Of a stretch of 64,000 bases of DNA, positions 35,677-43,824 are shown piece after piece. This stretch comes from Selenomonadaceae bacterium. Lineage in GTDB: Bacteria > Bacillota > Negativicutes > Selenomonadales > Selenomonadaceae. The notes under the pieces were generated by a model. That model saw only the letters and a list, made by a program, of their open reading frames with translations. It ran no database searches and was not told the DNA's origin. The DNA is taken from positions 18,403-82,402 of the forward strand of contig JAFZIV010000035.1 of NCBI GenBank assembly GCA_017554235.1, written 5' to 3'. A program made the position numbers and the translations under genes. Numbering within the stretch: position 1 is the first letter of the stretch; each line of letters begins with the position of its first letter.

Positions 35677-36408
35677 TTGAAAGATTTACTTGACGTGCAT
35701 ACGCACACAACTGCGAGCGGTCACGCTTACGGATCGCTTTATGAAAATATTTCTGCGGCTAAAGCTAAAGGTCTTGAACTTGTCGGAATATCAGATCACG
35801 CGCCGAAAATGCCGGGAACTTCGCATGAGATTTACTTTTTGAACTTCAGAGTAATTCCCCGCGAAATTAACGGAATCAAAGTTGTAATGGGCGCGGAACT
35901 GAATATTTTGGATTATTACGGCAGTACCGATTTACCCGCGCAGATTTTAAAATGTTTGGACTACGCGATTGCAAGTTTACACGATGTTTGTATAAATGCC
36001 GGAACTGTTGCTGAAAATACTTCTGCGTTAATCGGCGCGATGAAAAATCCTCATGTCGTGATAATCGGTCACCCTGATAATCCGAAATATCCCGTTGACT
36101 TTGACGCGCTTGCTAAGGCGGCGGCTGACAATAAAGTTTTGCTGGAAATTAATAATAGTTCCTACAAATCTTTTGGCTACCGCGCAGGTTCGCGTGAAAA
36201 TGCCCAAATTATGCTTGCCGCTTGCAAAAAGTATGGCGCAAAAGTCATTATGGGCAGTGACGCCCACATTGATTCAGATGTCGGCAATCACGAACTTTCC
36301 AAAGAAATTCTTACCGAAAATAATTTTCCGCCTGAACTCGTCATCAATAACAGCGTTGAAAAATTTTTCGACTGTGTGAATTTTAGAAAATCCTTAACGA
36401 ATATTTAA
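35677..36408 (+). CDS. PHP-domain phosphatase (YcdX-like)
   Basis: 243 residues. The metal-binding residues of the PHP fold are visible: DVHTHTTASGHAYG, GISDHAPKMPG, MGAELNILD, IASLHDV, VIIGHPDNP and MGSDAHIDSDVG. YcdX-like members have phosphatase activity on small phosphorylated compounds in swarming or sugar metabolism. The length equals the family norm. Start TTG at 35677 behind AAGGAGGAA. Monocistronic. Confidence 0.88.
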   Translation: MKDLLDVHTHTTASGHAYGSLYENISAAKAKGLELVGISDHAPKMPGTSHEIYFLNFRVIPREINGIKVVMGAELNILDYYGSTDLPAQILKCLDYAIASLHDVCINAGTVAENTSALIGAMKNPHVVIIGHPDNPKYPVDFDALAKAAADNKVLLEINNSSYKSFGYRAGSRENAQIMLAACKKYGAKVIMGSDAHIDSDVGNHELSKEILTENNFPPELVINNSVEKFFDCVNFRKSLTNI

Positions 36409-36504
36409 TTTGCCATAATTGCAAATTTACCTTCAAACTTTAAAAAAAAAATCTCAAAAAATTTATCGATTGAAATTCTATAAGGTGTTTGCAAAGTCAA
36501 CATT

Positions 36505-36660
36505 GGTATAGGTGAGGCGCACAAGGACGTGCGCCCGCCCGCACCCTGAGCGTGATGCGAAGGTTGCGGGCTGTTTCTCTTTTGTTACTTTTCTCTTTGC
36601 GCCAAAGAGAAAAGTATATTCAAAAATGTAAAATTTTTTTCAACTTGGAATTTACCAACT
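36505..36660. repeat. Dispersed intergenic repeat, full-length copy
   Basis: GTGAGGCGCACAAGGACG, a GC-rich middle (GCGCCCGCCCGCACCCTGAG), TGCGCCAAAGAGAAAAG, then TTTTTTTCAACTTGGAATT and ACCAACTGCCC. One frame would encode a 39-residue peptide containing CFSFVTFLFAPKRKV. The middle is much richer in GC than its surroundings. Confidence 0.65.
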
Positions 36661-36685
36661 GCCCCTAAGTTTTTTCGCAAATTTC

Positions 36686-36714
36686 TTTACAAACTTTTTT
36701 TCTTTTGGTACAAT
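36686..36714 (+). promoter_or_regulatory. Promoter for the YvyF-like gene
   Basis: TTTACA, 17-base spacer, TACAAT. The expected start of transcription (~36721) is at or just before the first possible start codon, so the mRNA is nearly leaderless. Confidence 0.65.
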
Positions 36715-36730
36715 CGACACGGTGATTGAT

Positions 36731-37258
36731 ATGCTAAGACCAAAGCGAAAACCTCAAGGAAAGTTGGCGTACTGTCAGAAATGCGGCAAACTTTTTACGT
36801 CTTTACACGGCGAAAATCTTTGTCCTCCTTGCAATGCGGAAGATCGTGCGGCTAAAGAAAAAATTAAAGATTATATGCGCGAAAATCCTAAAGCATCGTT
36901 AAAGGAAGCGGCAGACGCAACTGGCGCACCTTCGGGCAGTGTCAGACGTTTAACTATGGAAATTATGTCGGCTAAATTAAATGCCAATAAAAATATCGAT
37001 TCCGTACATCCTTGCGCGAATTGCGGGACGATGATTAAAACCGGCACTTACTGCCCTGCTTGCGCTGTAGAATTGCAGAAGAAAGCTCAACAAAATGCCG
37101 TCGAAATTTCTTCTGTTTCGCAGCCGAATACTCCGAAACCTGCCGCCGATACTCCTACGGTTAAGGGATTGGACGAAGACTTTAATAAGTCTCTTAAAGA
37201 AAAGCCCGCAAGGCGCAGAATGTATCAAAGCGTTATCGAAGAGCGGCGCGGTAAATAG
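36731..37258 (+). CDS. YvyF-like zinc-ribbon protein (TIGR03826 type)
   Basis: 175 residues. A zinc ribbon YCQKCGKLF...CPPC is followed by a helical ~70-residue part with DYMRENPKASLKEAADATGA (helix-turn-helix-like) and a second zinc ribbon CANCGTMIKTGTYCPAC. The C-terminus is basic. This resembles the flagellar-operon protein YvyF of Bacillus, whose role in flagellar gene control is poorly known; no flagellar gene is in the window. The ATG at 36731 behind GGTGAT was preferred; GTG at 36722 is possible. Confidence 0.65.
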   Translation: MLRPKRKPQGKLAYCQKCGKLFTSLHGENLCPPCNAEDRAAKEKIKDYMRENPKASLKEAADATGAPSGSVRRLTMEIMSAKLNANKNIDSVHPCANCGTMIKTGTYCPACAVELQKKAQQNAVEISSVSQPNTPKPAADTPTVKGLDEDFNKSLKEKPARRRMYQSVIEERRGK

Positions 37259-37296
37259 TACGTTTAAACTTTATTTTGAGGAAAAATTTTTAAAGG

Positions 37297-37328
37297 TTCA
37301 TCCCGCATTTGTGGTGATGAATTTTTTT
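37297..37328 (+). terminator. Terminator after the YvyF-like gene
   Basis: TTCATC pairs with GATGAA around a 13-base loop and runs into TTTTTTT. Confidence 0.65.
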
Positions 37329-37394
37329 AACTTTTGATAAAAAATTTTTAATATTTCCTTAAAAAATTCGACTTTATATTAGGGAGGTGTTTTT

Positions 37395-38243
37395 ATGAAC
37401 TCGGATTTATACTGGCCCGAAAAATTACATGGTTTAATCAGAACTATAAATGCTTCAGACATTTTAGAAATTATTTTAGTTGCAGTCATCATTTACAAAC
37501 TTTACAGAATGATCGAAGGAACTCGCGCAGTTACTCTAGTCAAGGGCATTTTTGTTTTATTTATGGTAAGTCTTTTCTGCAACATCATGCACTTACATTT
37601 ACTTTCGTGGATTTTTGAAAAAGTTATGACTTGGTCATTCGTAGTCTTGCCGATAGTTTTTCAGCCTGAATTGCGTCGAACTCTTGAACGTCTCGGCGAA
37701 GGAAGATTTTTATTTGAAGATAGAGCAACACTTGATGAAGAAGAGGCAACAAAAGTTGTCCGAGAAATTGTCGTTGCCGCAAAAGAACTTTCGCGAACAA
37801 AAACCGGCGCGTTACTCGTTATTGAACGCGAAATGGGCTTGAACGACATCAGCGACACCGGAATTAAAATTGATGGTCTTATTACTACTGAATTTCTTTT
37901 AAATGTTTTTATCGTAAATACTCCACTTCATGACGGCGCGGCTATTATTCGCGGCAAAAGATTAATTTCTGCCGGTTGCTTGTTACCGCTCACTGAACGA
38001 CGCGGCTTGCCTAAAGAATTGGGAACTCGTCATCGCGCGGCTATCGGTATTTCCGAACAATGCGACGCTTTAGTTTTAATCGTCAGCGAAGAAACGGGGA
38101 CAATTTCCATTGCTGATAACGGAAGATTGACGCGCAGATTTGACGAAGAAACTTTAGCCGCCGCTTTACGTCCCGCCTTCATAAAATCACCACAAAAAGG
38201 TATTCGCGGTTTATTTTCTAAATGGAAGACTGCTAAAGAATAA
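37395..38243 (+). CDS. cdaA: Diadenylate cyclase CdaA (c-di-AMP synthase)
   Basis: 282 residues. Three N-terminal membrane helices (ILEIILVAVIIYKLY, LVKGIFVLFMVSLFCNI, MTWSFVVLPIVF) and then a DisA_N domain: FQPELRRTLERLG, the active-site DGA in TPLHDGAAIIRGKRL and RHR in LGTRHRAAIGISE. It joins two ATP into c-di-AMP. Usually it is followed by cdaR (ybbR) and glmM; here the next gene is an RND adaptor and a YbbR end lies at base 1. Start ATG behind GGAGGTG. Confidence 0.95.
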   Translation: MNSDLYWPEKLHGLIRTINASDILEIILVAVIIYKLYRMIEGTRAVTLVKGIFVLFMVSLFCNIMHLHLLSWIFEKVMTWSFVVLPIVFQPELRRTLERLGEGRFLFEDRATLDEEEATKVVREIVVAAKELSRTKTGALLVIEREMGLNDISDTGIKIDGLITTEFLLNVFIVNTPLHDGAAIIRGKRLISAGCLLPLTERRGLPKELGTRHRAAIGISEQCDALVLIVSEETGTISIADNGRLTRRFDEETLAAALRPAFIKSPQKGIRGLFSKWKTAKE

Positions 38244-38263
38244 ATTTGTACGGAGCGATATTC

Positions 38264-39322
38264 GTGAAAAAATTTTTTGTATTGTGCTTGATACCGACAA
38301 TTTTAGTTTCTGCTGGTTGCGGCAATGAAGAAGTTAAAACGCCGCCGCCGCCAATGGTTAAAACAATTTTGGTAAGTCAAGCAGGGAATATTTCTTCAGA
38401 AACTTATCCCGGCGTCGTCAAGGGGCGTTACGAATCCAATTTGGCTTTTCAGACGAGCGGGCGTATTCTTTCACGTGAAGTTCAAAAAGGCAGTTTTGTT
38501 TATGCGGGAGATGTTTTGATGACGATTGATGACCGTGACGCCATTCAGCAAGTCAACGCCGGTGAAGCTCAAGTCGCGCAGGCTCAATCGCAATTAAACC
38601 TTGCAAAATCTAATTTGGAGCGTTACACGCAACTTTATAATGAAAACGCTGTTGCCGCCGCAACTCTTGACCAGTATCGCACAAATTACGAAAATGCCGT
38701 TGCGAATTATAATGCCGCCGTCGCAAAAGCTGAACAAACTAAAAATGTTTTGAACTACACAAATTTAACTGCCAATGATAACGGTGTAATTTCCGCCGTC
38801 AATGCTGAAGTCGGGCAAGTCGTTTCGGCTGGGCAAACTGTTTTAACTTTAATTCAGACTGATGAATTGGAAGTTGAAATTAACGTGCCGGAAAATCATT
38901 TAAAAGACGTAACCATTGGCAAAAATGCTGACGTAAAATTTTGGGCTGTCAACGGAAATTCTAATGGCGTTGTTCGTGAAATTGCTCCTATGGCTGATGA
39001 ATCTGCGCGGACTTATAAAGTTAGACTTTCTTTGACGAATCCTCCTCCCAATCTTCAACTTGGTATGACTGCGGAAATTATTTTGCATTCTAGTGAAGTT
39101 TCTCCCAATACTTTTATTTTGCCGCTCTCCGCAATTTATCAGACAGGCGACTCCGCGCAGGTTTGGATTGTTACGAAGGATAATAAAGTTGCGCTTAAAA
39201 ATGTTCGCGTAGAAAATTTCAGCGGCAATGAAGTTAAAGTTCAGGGGCTTTCACCGCAGGACAGAGTTATTACGGCGGGTGTTCATAAACTGCGCGAAGG
39301 TCAAGAAGTCAGGACGGATTAG
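38264..39322 (+). CDS. RND efflux adaptor lipoprotein (HlyD/AcrA family)
   Basis: 352 residues. The signal peptide KKFFVLCLIPTILVSAGC has a lipobox, so Cys is lipidated. Then a barrel-sandwich with QTSGRILSREVQKGSFVYAGDVLMTID, a coiled-coil hairpin (QVNAGEAQVAQAQSQLNLAK, NAVANYNAAVAKAEQTK), the second lipoyl half, and a beta-barrel/membrane-proximal domain. It bridges an inner-membrane RND pump to an outer-membrane channel. The start is the GTG at 38264 behind CGGAGCGA. The probable pump gene is 5.7 kb downstream, on the far side of the accessory island. Confidence 0.93.
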   Translation: MKKFFVLCLIPTILVSAGCGNEEVKTPPPPMVKTILVSQAGNISSETYPGVVKGRYESNLAFQTSGRILSREVQKGSFVYAGDVLMTIDDRDAIQQVNAGEAQVAQAQSQLNLAKSNLERYTQLYNENAVAAATLDQYRTNYENAVANYNAAVAKAEQTKNVLNYTNLTANDNGVISAVNAEVGQVVSAGQTVLTLIQTDELEVEINVPENHLKDVTIGKNADVKFWAVNGNSNGVVREIAPMADESARTYKVRLSLTNPPPNLQLGMTAEIILHSSEVSPNTFILPLSAIYQTGDSAQVWIVTKDNKVALKNVRVENFSGNEVKVQGLSPQDRVITAGVHKLREGQEVRTD

Positions 39323-39323
39323 T

Positions 39324-39402
39324 ATTCAGTGATCAGTATTCAGTGTTCAGTGAAGAGTGAAAAAATTACTGACCACTGACCACTTTTCACTGACCACTTA
39401 TA
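39324..39402. repeat. CAGTGATCAGTATTCAGTG strand-symmetric repeat
   Basis: Units of TCAGTGATCAGTATTCAGTG followed, inverted, by ACTGACCACTGACCACT and CACTGACCACT. It lies at the left edge of the accessory island, directly after the RND adaptor gene. Confidence 0.65.
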
Positions 39403-39415
39403 AAGGAGACTAATT

Positions 39416-40522
39416 ATGGCGAAAAACGAAAATTTAAACTCTGCCGCTAAAAATAAAAATGACGAATTTTATACGCAATTTGATGATATTCAGCGCGAAT
39501 TGAATTGCTATCTCGACTACGACAAAAATGTTTTCCGCGATAAAACTATTTTACTTCCCTGCGACGATCCCGTTTACAGCAACTTTACTAAATTTTTCGC
39601 GCTAAATTTTGATTTTTACGGCTTGAAAAAATTAATCTCCACAAGTTACGCGCCCAACAGTAAAAAATTTATTTTTCAACCTATGGCTAATCTTTTCGAC
39701 GAAGAAAGCCCGGTTTTTGACGCGTCTAAGGAAAATTCTCACGGCAAACTTTATACTCTCGATCGCGAATCTATTAAAACTAAACCTTATCCAGTCGACG
39801 CCGTGAAGTTGGACAGATACCTTGACGGCGACGGCGATTTCCGCTCAAAGGAAGTCAGCAAACTTCGCGACGAAGCCGACGTTATCATTACCAATCCTCC
39901 TTTCAGTCTTTTTCGACAATTTTTAAAATGGATTATGGACGCGAATAAAAAATTTTTAATTATCGGCAACATAAATTGCATTACTTACAGTGAAGTTTTT
40001 CCGCTCATTAAAGAAAATAAAATTTGGTTAGGACACGGTATGGGCAGATGGATTTCCGGCTTTATCGTTCCTGAAGGCTATGAACTTTACGGGACGGAGG
40101 CTCGTATAAACAAATACGGCGAAAGAATTGTTGCAACGAATCAATGTTTATGGTTGACAAATCTGGAACAAGGAAAGCGTCATAGACCGATAACTTTTAA
40201 CACAATGGCGGAAAATATTAAGTTCTGCAGACACAAAGACGTTAAGGGCAAAAGTATTCTCTACGCAAAATACGACAACTACGACGCTATCGAAGTTCCT
40301 TATACTGATTTAATTCCGTGTGATTACGAAGGAGTAATGGGCGTTCCGATAACTTTTCTTGATAAATATTGCCCTGAACAATTTGAAATTGTCGGTGCTA
40401 CTGAAAGTGAAGGCAAAGGATTTTCTAACGGATTATGGGATTCTGATTCAACATCTGCACAAGCAACAGTCAACGGTAAAAAAGTTTACAAAAGAATTTT
40501 CATTAGGCATAGGCAGAAATAA
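39416..40522 (+). CDS. EcoRI-type adenine-specific DNA methyltransferase
   Basis: 368 residues. The catalytic motif IV is NPPFSLFRQFL (near residue 160), typical of N6-adenine methylases. The start (AAKNKNDEFYTQFDDIQREL) and LPCDDPVYSNFTKFFALNF, the S-adenosylmethionine region, match the M.EcoRI family, which methylates GAATTC; the target here cannot be read from sequence. No EcoRI-like nuclease is adjacent. A DUF262-HNH protein 3.3 kb downstream is the only nuclease in the island. Start ATG behind AAGGAGAC. First gene of the island. Confidence 0.87.
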   Translation: MAKNENLNSAAKNKNDEFYTQFDDIQRELNCYLDYDKNVFRDKTILLPCDDPVYSNFTKFFALNFDFYGLKKLISTSYAPNSKKFIFQPMANLFDEESPVFDASKENSHGKLYTLDRESIKTKPYPVDAVKLDRYLDGDGDFRSKEVSKLRDEADVIITNPPFSLFRQFLKWIMDANKKFLIIGNINCITYSEVFPLIKENKIWLGHGMGRWISGFIVPEGYELYGTEARINKYGERIVATNQCLWLTNLEQGKRHRPITFNTMAENIKFCRHKDVKGKSILYAKYDNYDAIEVPYTDLIPCDYEGVMGVPITFLDKYCPEQFEIVGATESEGKGFSNGLWDSDSTSAQATVNGKKVYKRIFIRHRQK

Positions 40523-40554
40523 TTACGCATTACGAATTAGAAAGGAGTTTGGAA

Positions 40555-41256
40555 ATGTACGGATTGACAAAAAAACAATTTGAAACATTGATGAAAATTT
40601 TATCGTCGCACAAAGAAAAAATTTCTAAAGTAAAATTGTTTGGCTCACGGGCTCGCGGTGATTACCGAAAGACTTCGGACGTTGATATTGCGGTAGAATT
40701 TTTGAGACCTATTCAAGGAATTTTGGCAGATGATTTTGAAGAGAGCGACTTTCCGTACAATGTTGACGTAGTAGATTTGGGAACTGCGAGTAAAGATTTG
40801 CTTGAAAATATTGAGCGCGACGGTAAATTAATATTTTTGACCAAAGAAGGTTGTGTTGTTATGACGCTCGAACAAGTTAAAGCCAAGCACGAAGATTTTG
40901 AAAAAGCGTTGAAAAAATTGCAAATTGCGCTGAAAAAAAATATTGAAGATGATGAACTTTATCTTGACGGCTTGATTCAGCGATTTGAACTTTGTTTTGA
41001 ACTTGCTTGGAAAGTTATGCAGATTTTTTTATCTTACGAAGGATTTTCGGTAAACAGTCCGCGCAGTGCAATTAGAAAATCATTTGAATCAGAAATTATT
41101 TCAGATGTTGAAGGCTGGATTAATATGTTGGAAAGCAGAAATCTTTCTACGCATACATATGATGAGGATACGGCAAGAAAAATTTATAAAACTGTTATTG
41201 AAAAATATATTTTTTTACTTGAGAATTTTAATGAAACGATGAAAAATCAATTTTAA
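40555..41256 (+). CDS. Fused MNT nucleotidyltransferase-HEPN (HI0073/HI0074 type) toxin-antitoxin protein
   Basis: 233 residues joining two proteins that are normally separate. Residues 1-95 are a minimal nucleotidyltransferase with GSx10DxD: GSRARGDYRKTSDVDIAV (Gly30, Ser31, Asp42, Asp44). Residues ~103-233 are a HI0074-like HEPN domain carrying RNLSTHTY, the Rx4HxY RNase motif (Arg195, His200, Tyr202). In split MntA-HepT pairs the MNT part AMPylates the Tyr of HxY and silences the HEPN toxin. Here antitoxin and toxin are in one chain, so the modification could occur in cis. Start ATG at 40555 behind AAAGGAG. Confidence 0.85.
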   Translation: MYGLTKKQFETLMKILSSHKEKISKVKLFGSRARGDYRKTSDVDIAVEFLRPIQGILADDFEESDFPYNVDVVDLGTASKDLLENIERDGKLIFLTKEGCVVMTLEQVKAKHEDFEKALKKLQIALKKNIEDDELYLDGLIQRFELCFELAWKVMQIFLSYEGFSVNSPRSAIRKSFESEIISDVEGWINMLESRNLSTHTYDEDTARKIYKTVIEKYIFLLENFNETMKNQF

Positions 41257-41280
41257 TTCTCAAGCGGCGGTGAGAAAATT

Positions 41281-41570
41281 TTGAAATATGATTTAAAAGA
41301 AAAAGTCGAAAATTTTATAAAGATGACTGCGGAAAAATTTAATTTGTCGAAAGTGATTTTGTTCGGAAGTCGTGCACGTGGAGACAATTCGCCGCACAGT
41401 GATATAGATTTGGCGGTTAAGGGCGGCAACGTGCGGGATTTTCGCTTTACAATGGAAGAAGAATCACTACGCTTTTATTTTTTGACGTTATAGATTTGTC
41501 GGAAAAATTGAATGAAAAATTTTTGGCAGAAATTGAACGCGACGGAGTAATTTTGTATGAAAAAGTTTGA
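41281..41570 (+). pseudogene. MNT nucleotidyltransferase (antitoxin), one-base frameshift
   Basis: The frame starts with TTG behind GGCGGTGAG and contains GSRARGDNSPHSDIDLAV, a full GSx10DxD site. It then drops into a stop at 41493. Restoring one A in GAAGAAGAATC near 41460 gives ITTLLFFDVIDLSEKL and a normal end ILYEKV at 41570, 97 residues in all and overlapping the HEPN start at 41557. The change is a single-base loss, or a sequencing error. Confidence 0.8.
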
Positions 41571-41828
41571 AAATTTTTGTAGTGCGCTTGGAAATTTGGA
41601 AGTCGGATTAAATCTTCCGGAACCTTTAAATATTGCAGAAGAAACGGGCTTGATAGCAATGTTTGAAATTTGTTTTGAGCAGACGTGGAAAGTTTTAAAA
41701 GCAGTTTTGGAAAATGAAGGCTACAGAGAAGCAAAAACAGGTTCGCCGCGCCAAATTTTACCGAAAATCGGCGAAAAGCCCCCTGCTTTAGCTGTGGGGA
41801 TGAATTCAAAAAAATGAGAGGAAGGACA

Positions 41829-42941
41829 ATGATGAAAACCTACCGCTTTAAGCTTTATAAATCAGAACGTAATGAAAAACTGCATAAACAGATAAACGCG
41901 GCAGGTCTCATCTATAATCATTGTATCGCTCTTCATAAACGCTACTACAAGATTTTTGGCAGATATTTAAATAAAAATAACCTGCAGAAACATCTCGTAA
42001 AGCTTAAGAAAAGAGGTAAATTTAGTTATATCAAAGAAATAGGTTCGCAAGCAGTTCAAGACATAACCGACAGAATAGACAGAGCATATCAATTATTTTT
42101 CAATAACTTAAAAAGAAAGGTAAGGTGTTCGCCGCCAAATTTTAAGAAGGTTAGAAAATATAAGTCTTTCACGTTGAAAGAAAAAGCAGGTTGGAAATTA
42201 GATGAGAACACACATACTTTAAAAGTGAATGGACAGAATTATAGATATTTCCAATCGCGAAGAATCAGCGGTAAAGTTAAAACAGTAACGATAAAGCGAG
42301 ACAGTTTAGGAGATATTTATGTCTGCATAGTCACGGACGCAAAAGATTTTGTAGTTGAAACGCGAACAGGTGAAAGAGTCGGTTTCGACTTCGGATTAAA
42401 AACTTTCTTAACAGCGTCAGACGGAGACGACATAATCAGTCCAATGTTCTTTGCCCAAAATTCAGTTGCGATAAAAAAAGCGTGCAAAAATCTTTCCCAC
42501 AAAAAGAAAGATTCAAACAATCGGAGAAAATTAGTTTTAAAACTTGCAAGACTGTACAAAAAATCAGCGAATCAACGACACGACTTTCACTTTAAGTTGG
42601 CGCGTCAACTCTGCTTAAAGTACGAAACAATTTGTATAGAAGACTTAAACGTAAAAGGAATGCAAAGGCTGTACGGAAAGAAGATAGGAGATTTGGCGTT
42701 CAGTGAGTTTGTAAATATTCTAAGGTATACGGCGTCAAAGTTTGGAGTAAATGTCGTTGAAGTAGACAGATATTTTGCTTCAAGTCAAATATGTCATAGT
42801 TGCGGCTATAAAAATTCAGAATTAAAAGATTTGAAAATAAGAGATTGGATATGTCCAAAATGTGGTGAAAAACACGACAGAGATAGAAACGCCGCGATAA
42901 ACATATTAAAATATGGGTTGGGGCATCGACCCATGCAGTAG
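41829..42941 (+). CDS. tnpB: TnpB RNA-guided endonuclease (IS605 OrfB)
   Basis: 370 residues. RuvC residues appear intact: Asp in VGFDFGLKTFLT, Glu in ICIEDLNVKGM and Asp in HDRDRNAAINIL. Between the last two is a zinc ribbon CHSCG...CPKCG. The N-terminal WED/REC-like part (YRFKLYKSERN...) is normal. TnpB cuts DNA at sites matching a guide carried by its omega-RNA and helps the IS persist. The ATG at 41829 behind GAGGAAGG was preferred over 41814. The protein is full length and could be active. Confidence 0.95.
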   Translation: MMKTYRFKLYKSERNEKLHKQINAAGLIYNHCIALHKRYYKIFGRYLNKNNLQKHLVKLKKRGKFSYIKEIGSQAVQDITDRIDRAYQLFFNNLKRKVRCSPPNFKKVRKYKSFTLKEKAGWKLDENTHTLKVNGQNYRYFQSRRISGKVKTVTIKRDSLGDIYVCIVTDAKDFVVETRTGERVGFDFGLKTFLTASDGDDIISPMFFAQNSVAIKKACKNLSHKKKDSNNRRKLVLKLARLYKKSANQRHDFHFKLARQLCLKYETICIEDLNVKGMQRLYGKKIGDLAFSEFVNILRYTASKFGVNVVEVDRYFASSQICHSCGYKNSELKDLKIRDWICPKCGEKHDRDRNAAINILKYGLGHRPMQ

Positions 42942-43019
42942 ACCTTGTAAGACCTCTTTTTTGAGGCATTGGTTGATGATAGCAGAATCCCCCGCCTTTA
43001 GGCGTCGGGAGTATGTCAA
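42942..43019 (+). ncRNA. Right-end part of the TnpB omega-RNA
   Basis: Immediately after tnpB; in this family the 3-prime end of the tnpB transcript plus the right end is the omega-RNA scaffold. The hairpin CCGCCTTTAGGCGTCGGG is typical. The guide would then be the host sequence starting at 43020, inside the broken HEPN gene. Functional status inferred. Confidence 0.55.
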
Positions 43020-43218
43020 AGTTAGCGTACAGTGCAAGAATGTTATCTGATGAAGAAGTTTGGCTGGAAATTTTGAGAGCCAGAAATATTTTGTCACACG
43101 TTTATGATTCCGGCAAAGCTAAAAATACTATTGTAGATATAAGAGAAAAATATTTGACGGCATTTAAAGATTTGCGAAAAAATCTTGAGGAAAATTGGAT
43201 TATCGGCGGTGAATAATT

Positions 43219-43824
43219 TTGACGCTGAAAAATAAATTGGGCATTGAAAATCAGGTTGAACTTGCTCACGTCGAAGAAAAAATCAGTAAGCAAAACGCAA
43301 TTAAACTTTGGAACAGCGCGGAATTTAAAGAAATGTCTGCAGGAACTTTTGAGACGCTTGCAAAAATTCATAAGGCATTGTTTGAAGAAATTTACGACTT
43401 TGCTGGAAAACTGCGCGGCGAAAATATATCAAATGGAAATTTCAGATTTGCCTCCGCGCTTTATCTGCGTGATGCGGTGTTGACGGTTGAGAAAATGCCG
43501 CAGAAAAATTTTAACGAGATTGTAGAAAAATATGTTGAAATGAATGTTGCGCACCCATTTCGCGAAGGCAACGGCAGAAGTATGCGACTTTGGCTTGACC
43601 ATATTTTTAAGAGTGAGTTAAAAAAAGTAATTGATTGGAGCAACGTTGACAAAAATTTTTATCTGCAAGCAATGGAGCGCAGTCCGATTAACGATTCAGC
43701 AATAAAAAAACTTCTTGCCGCCGCGTTGACTGATAAGGTTGACGACAGAGAAATTTTTATGAATGGCTTAGACGCAAGTTATTTTTATGAGAATTATTTT
43801 GCGTATAGGAGTGAAGATTTGTGA
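43219..43824 (+). CDS. Class III Fic protein (NmFic-like AMP-transferase)
   Basis: 201 residues, a single Fic domain. The active site is HPFREGNGR (His112-Arg120), complete. The C-terminal helix has SYFYEN (Ser187-Glu191-Asn192), matching the (S/T)xxxE(G/N) autoinhibition motif of class III Fic, which blocks ATP binding until relieved. The overall sequence, including YVEMN-AHPF and [12 protein letters not shown], is close to Neisseria NmFic. The start TTG at 43219 is two bases behind the HEPN stop, with GGCGGTGA upstream. Its stop overlaps the start of the nuclease gene (GTGA). Confidence 0.93.
   Translation: MTLKNKLGIENQVELAHVEEKISKQNAIKLWNSAEFKEMSAGTFETLAKIHKALFEEIYDFAGKLRGENISNGNFRFASALYLRDAVLTVEKMPQKNFNEIVEKYVEMNVAHPFREGNGRSMRLWLDHIFKSELKKVIDWSNVDKNFYLQAMERSPINDSAIKKLLAAALTDKVDDREIFMNGLDASYFYENYFAYRSEDL

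Larger units (their letters stand above)
36409..36730. other. Intergenic region with a long dispersed repeat and a promoter
   Basis: No credible gene. It contains the full-length copy of the repeat also seen at 1576 and 62135, then the YvyF-like gene promoter. Confidence 0.6.
41762..43019 (+). mobile_element. IS200/IS605-family element carrying only tnpB (IS1341-like)
   Basis: About 1,258 bases. Left end has the hairpin GCCCCCTGCTTTAGC-GGGG; right end has AGCAGAATCCCCCGCC with the hairpin GCCTTTAGGC and ends at TCAA. Inserted after TTTTAC, without target duplication, as usual for this family. No tnpA is present, so movement would need one in trans. Confidence 0.88.
41557..43216 (+). pseudogene. 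HI0074-type HEPN protein (toxin), interrupted by a TnpB element
   Basis: The N-terminal part is 41557-41761 (MKKFENFCSALGNLEVG...SPRQIL). The C-terminal part is 43020-43216 (LAYSARMLSDEEVWLEIL, RARNILSHVYD). Joining 41761 to 43020 gives a Gln codon and an unbroken 133-residue HEPN protein with Rx4HxY at about 90-97. It pairs with the frameshifted MNT upstream, so both halves of this second module are broken. The gene lies between the fusion protein and Fic. Confidence 0.88.

Noticed and set aside
40359..40583. Short frame overlapping the end of the methylase
   Set aside because: It overlaps the conserved methylase frame and has no site or domain.
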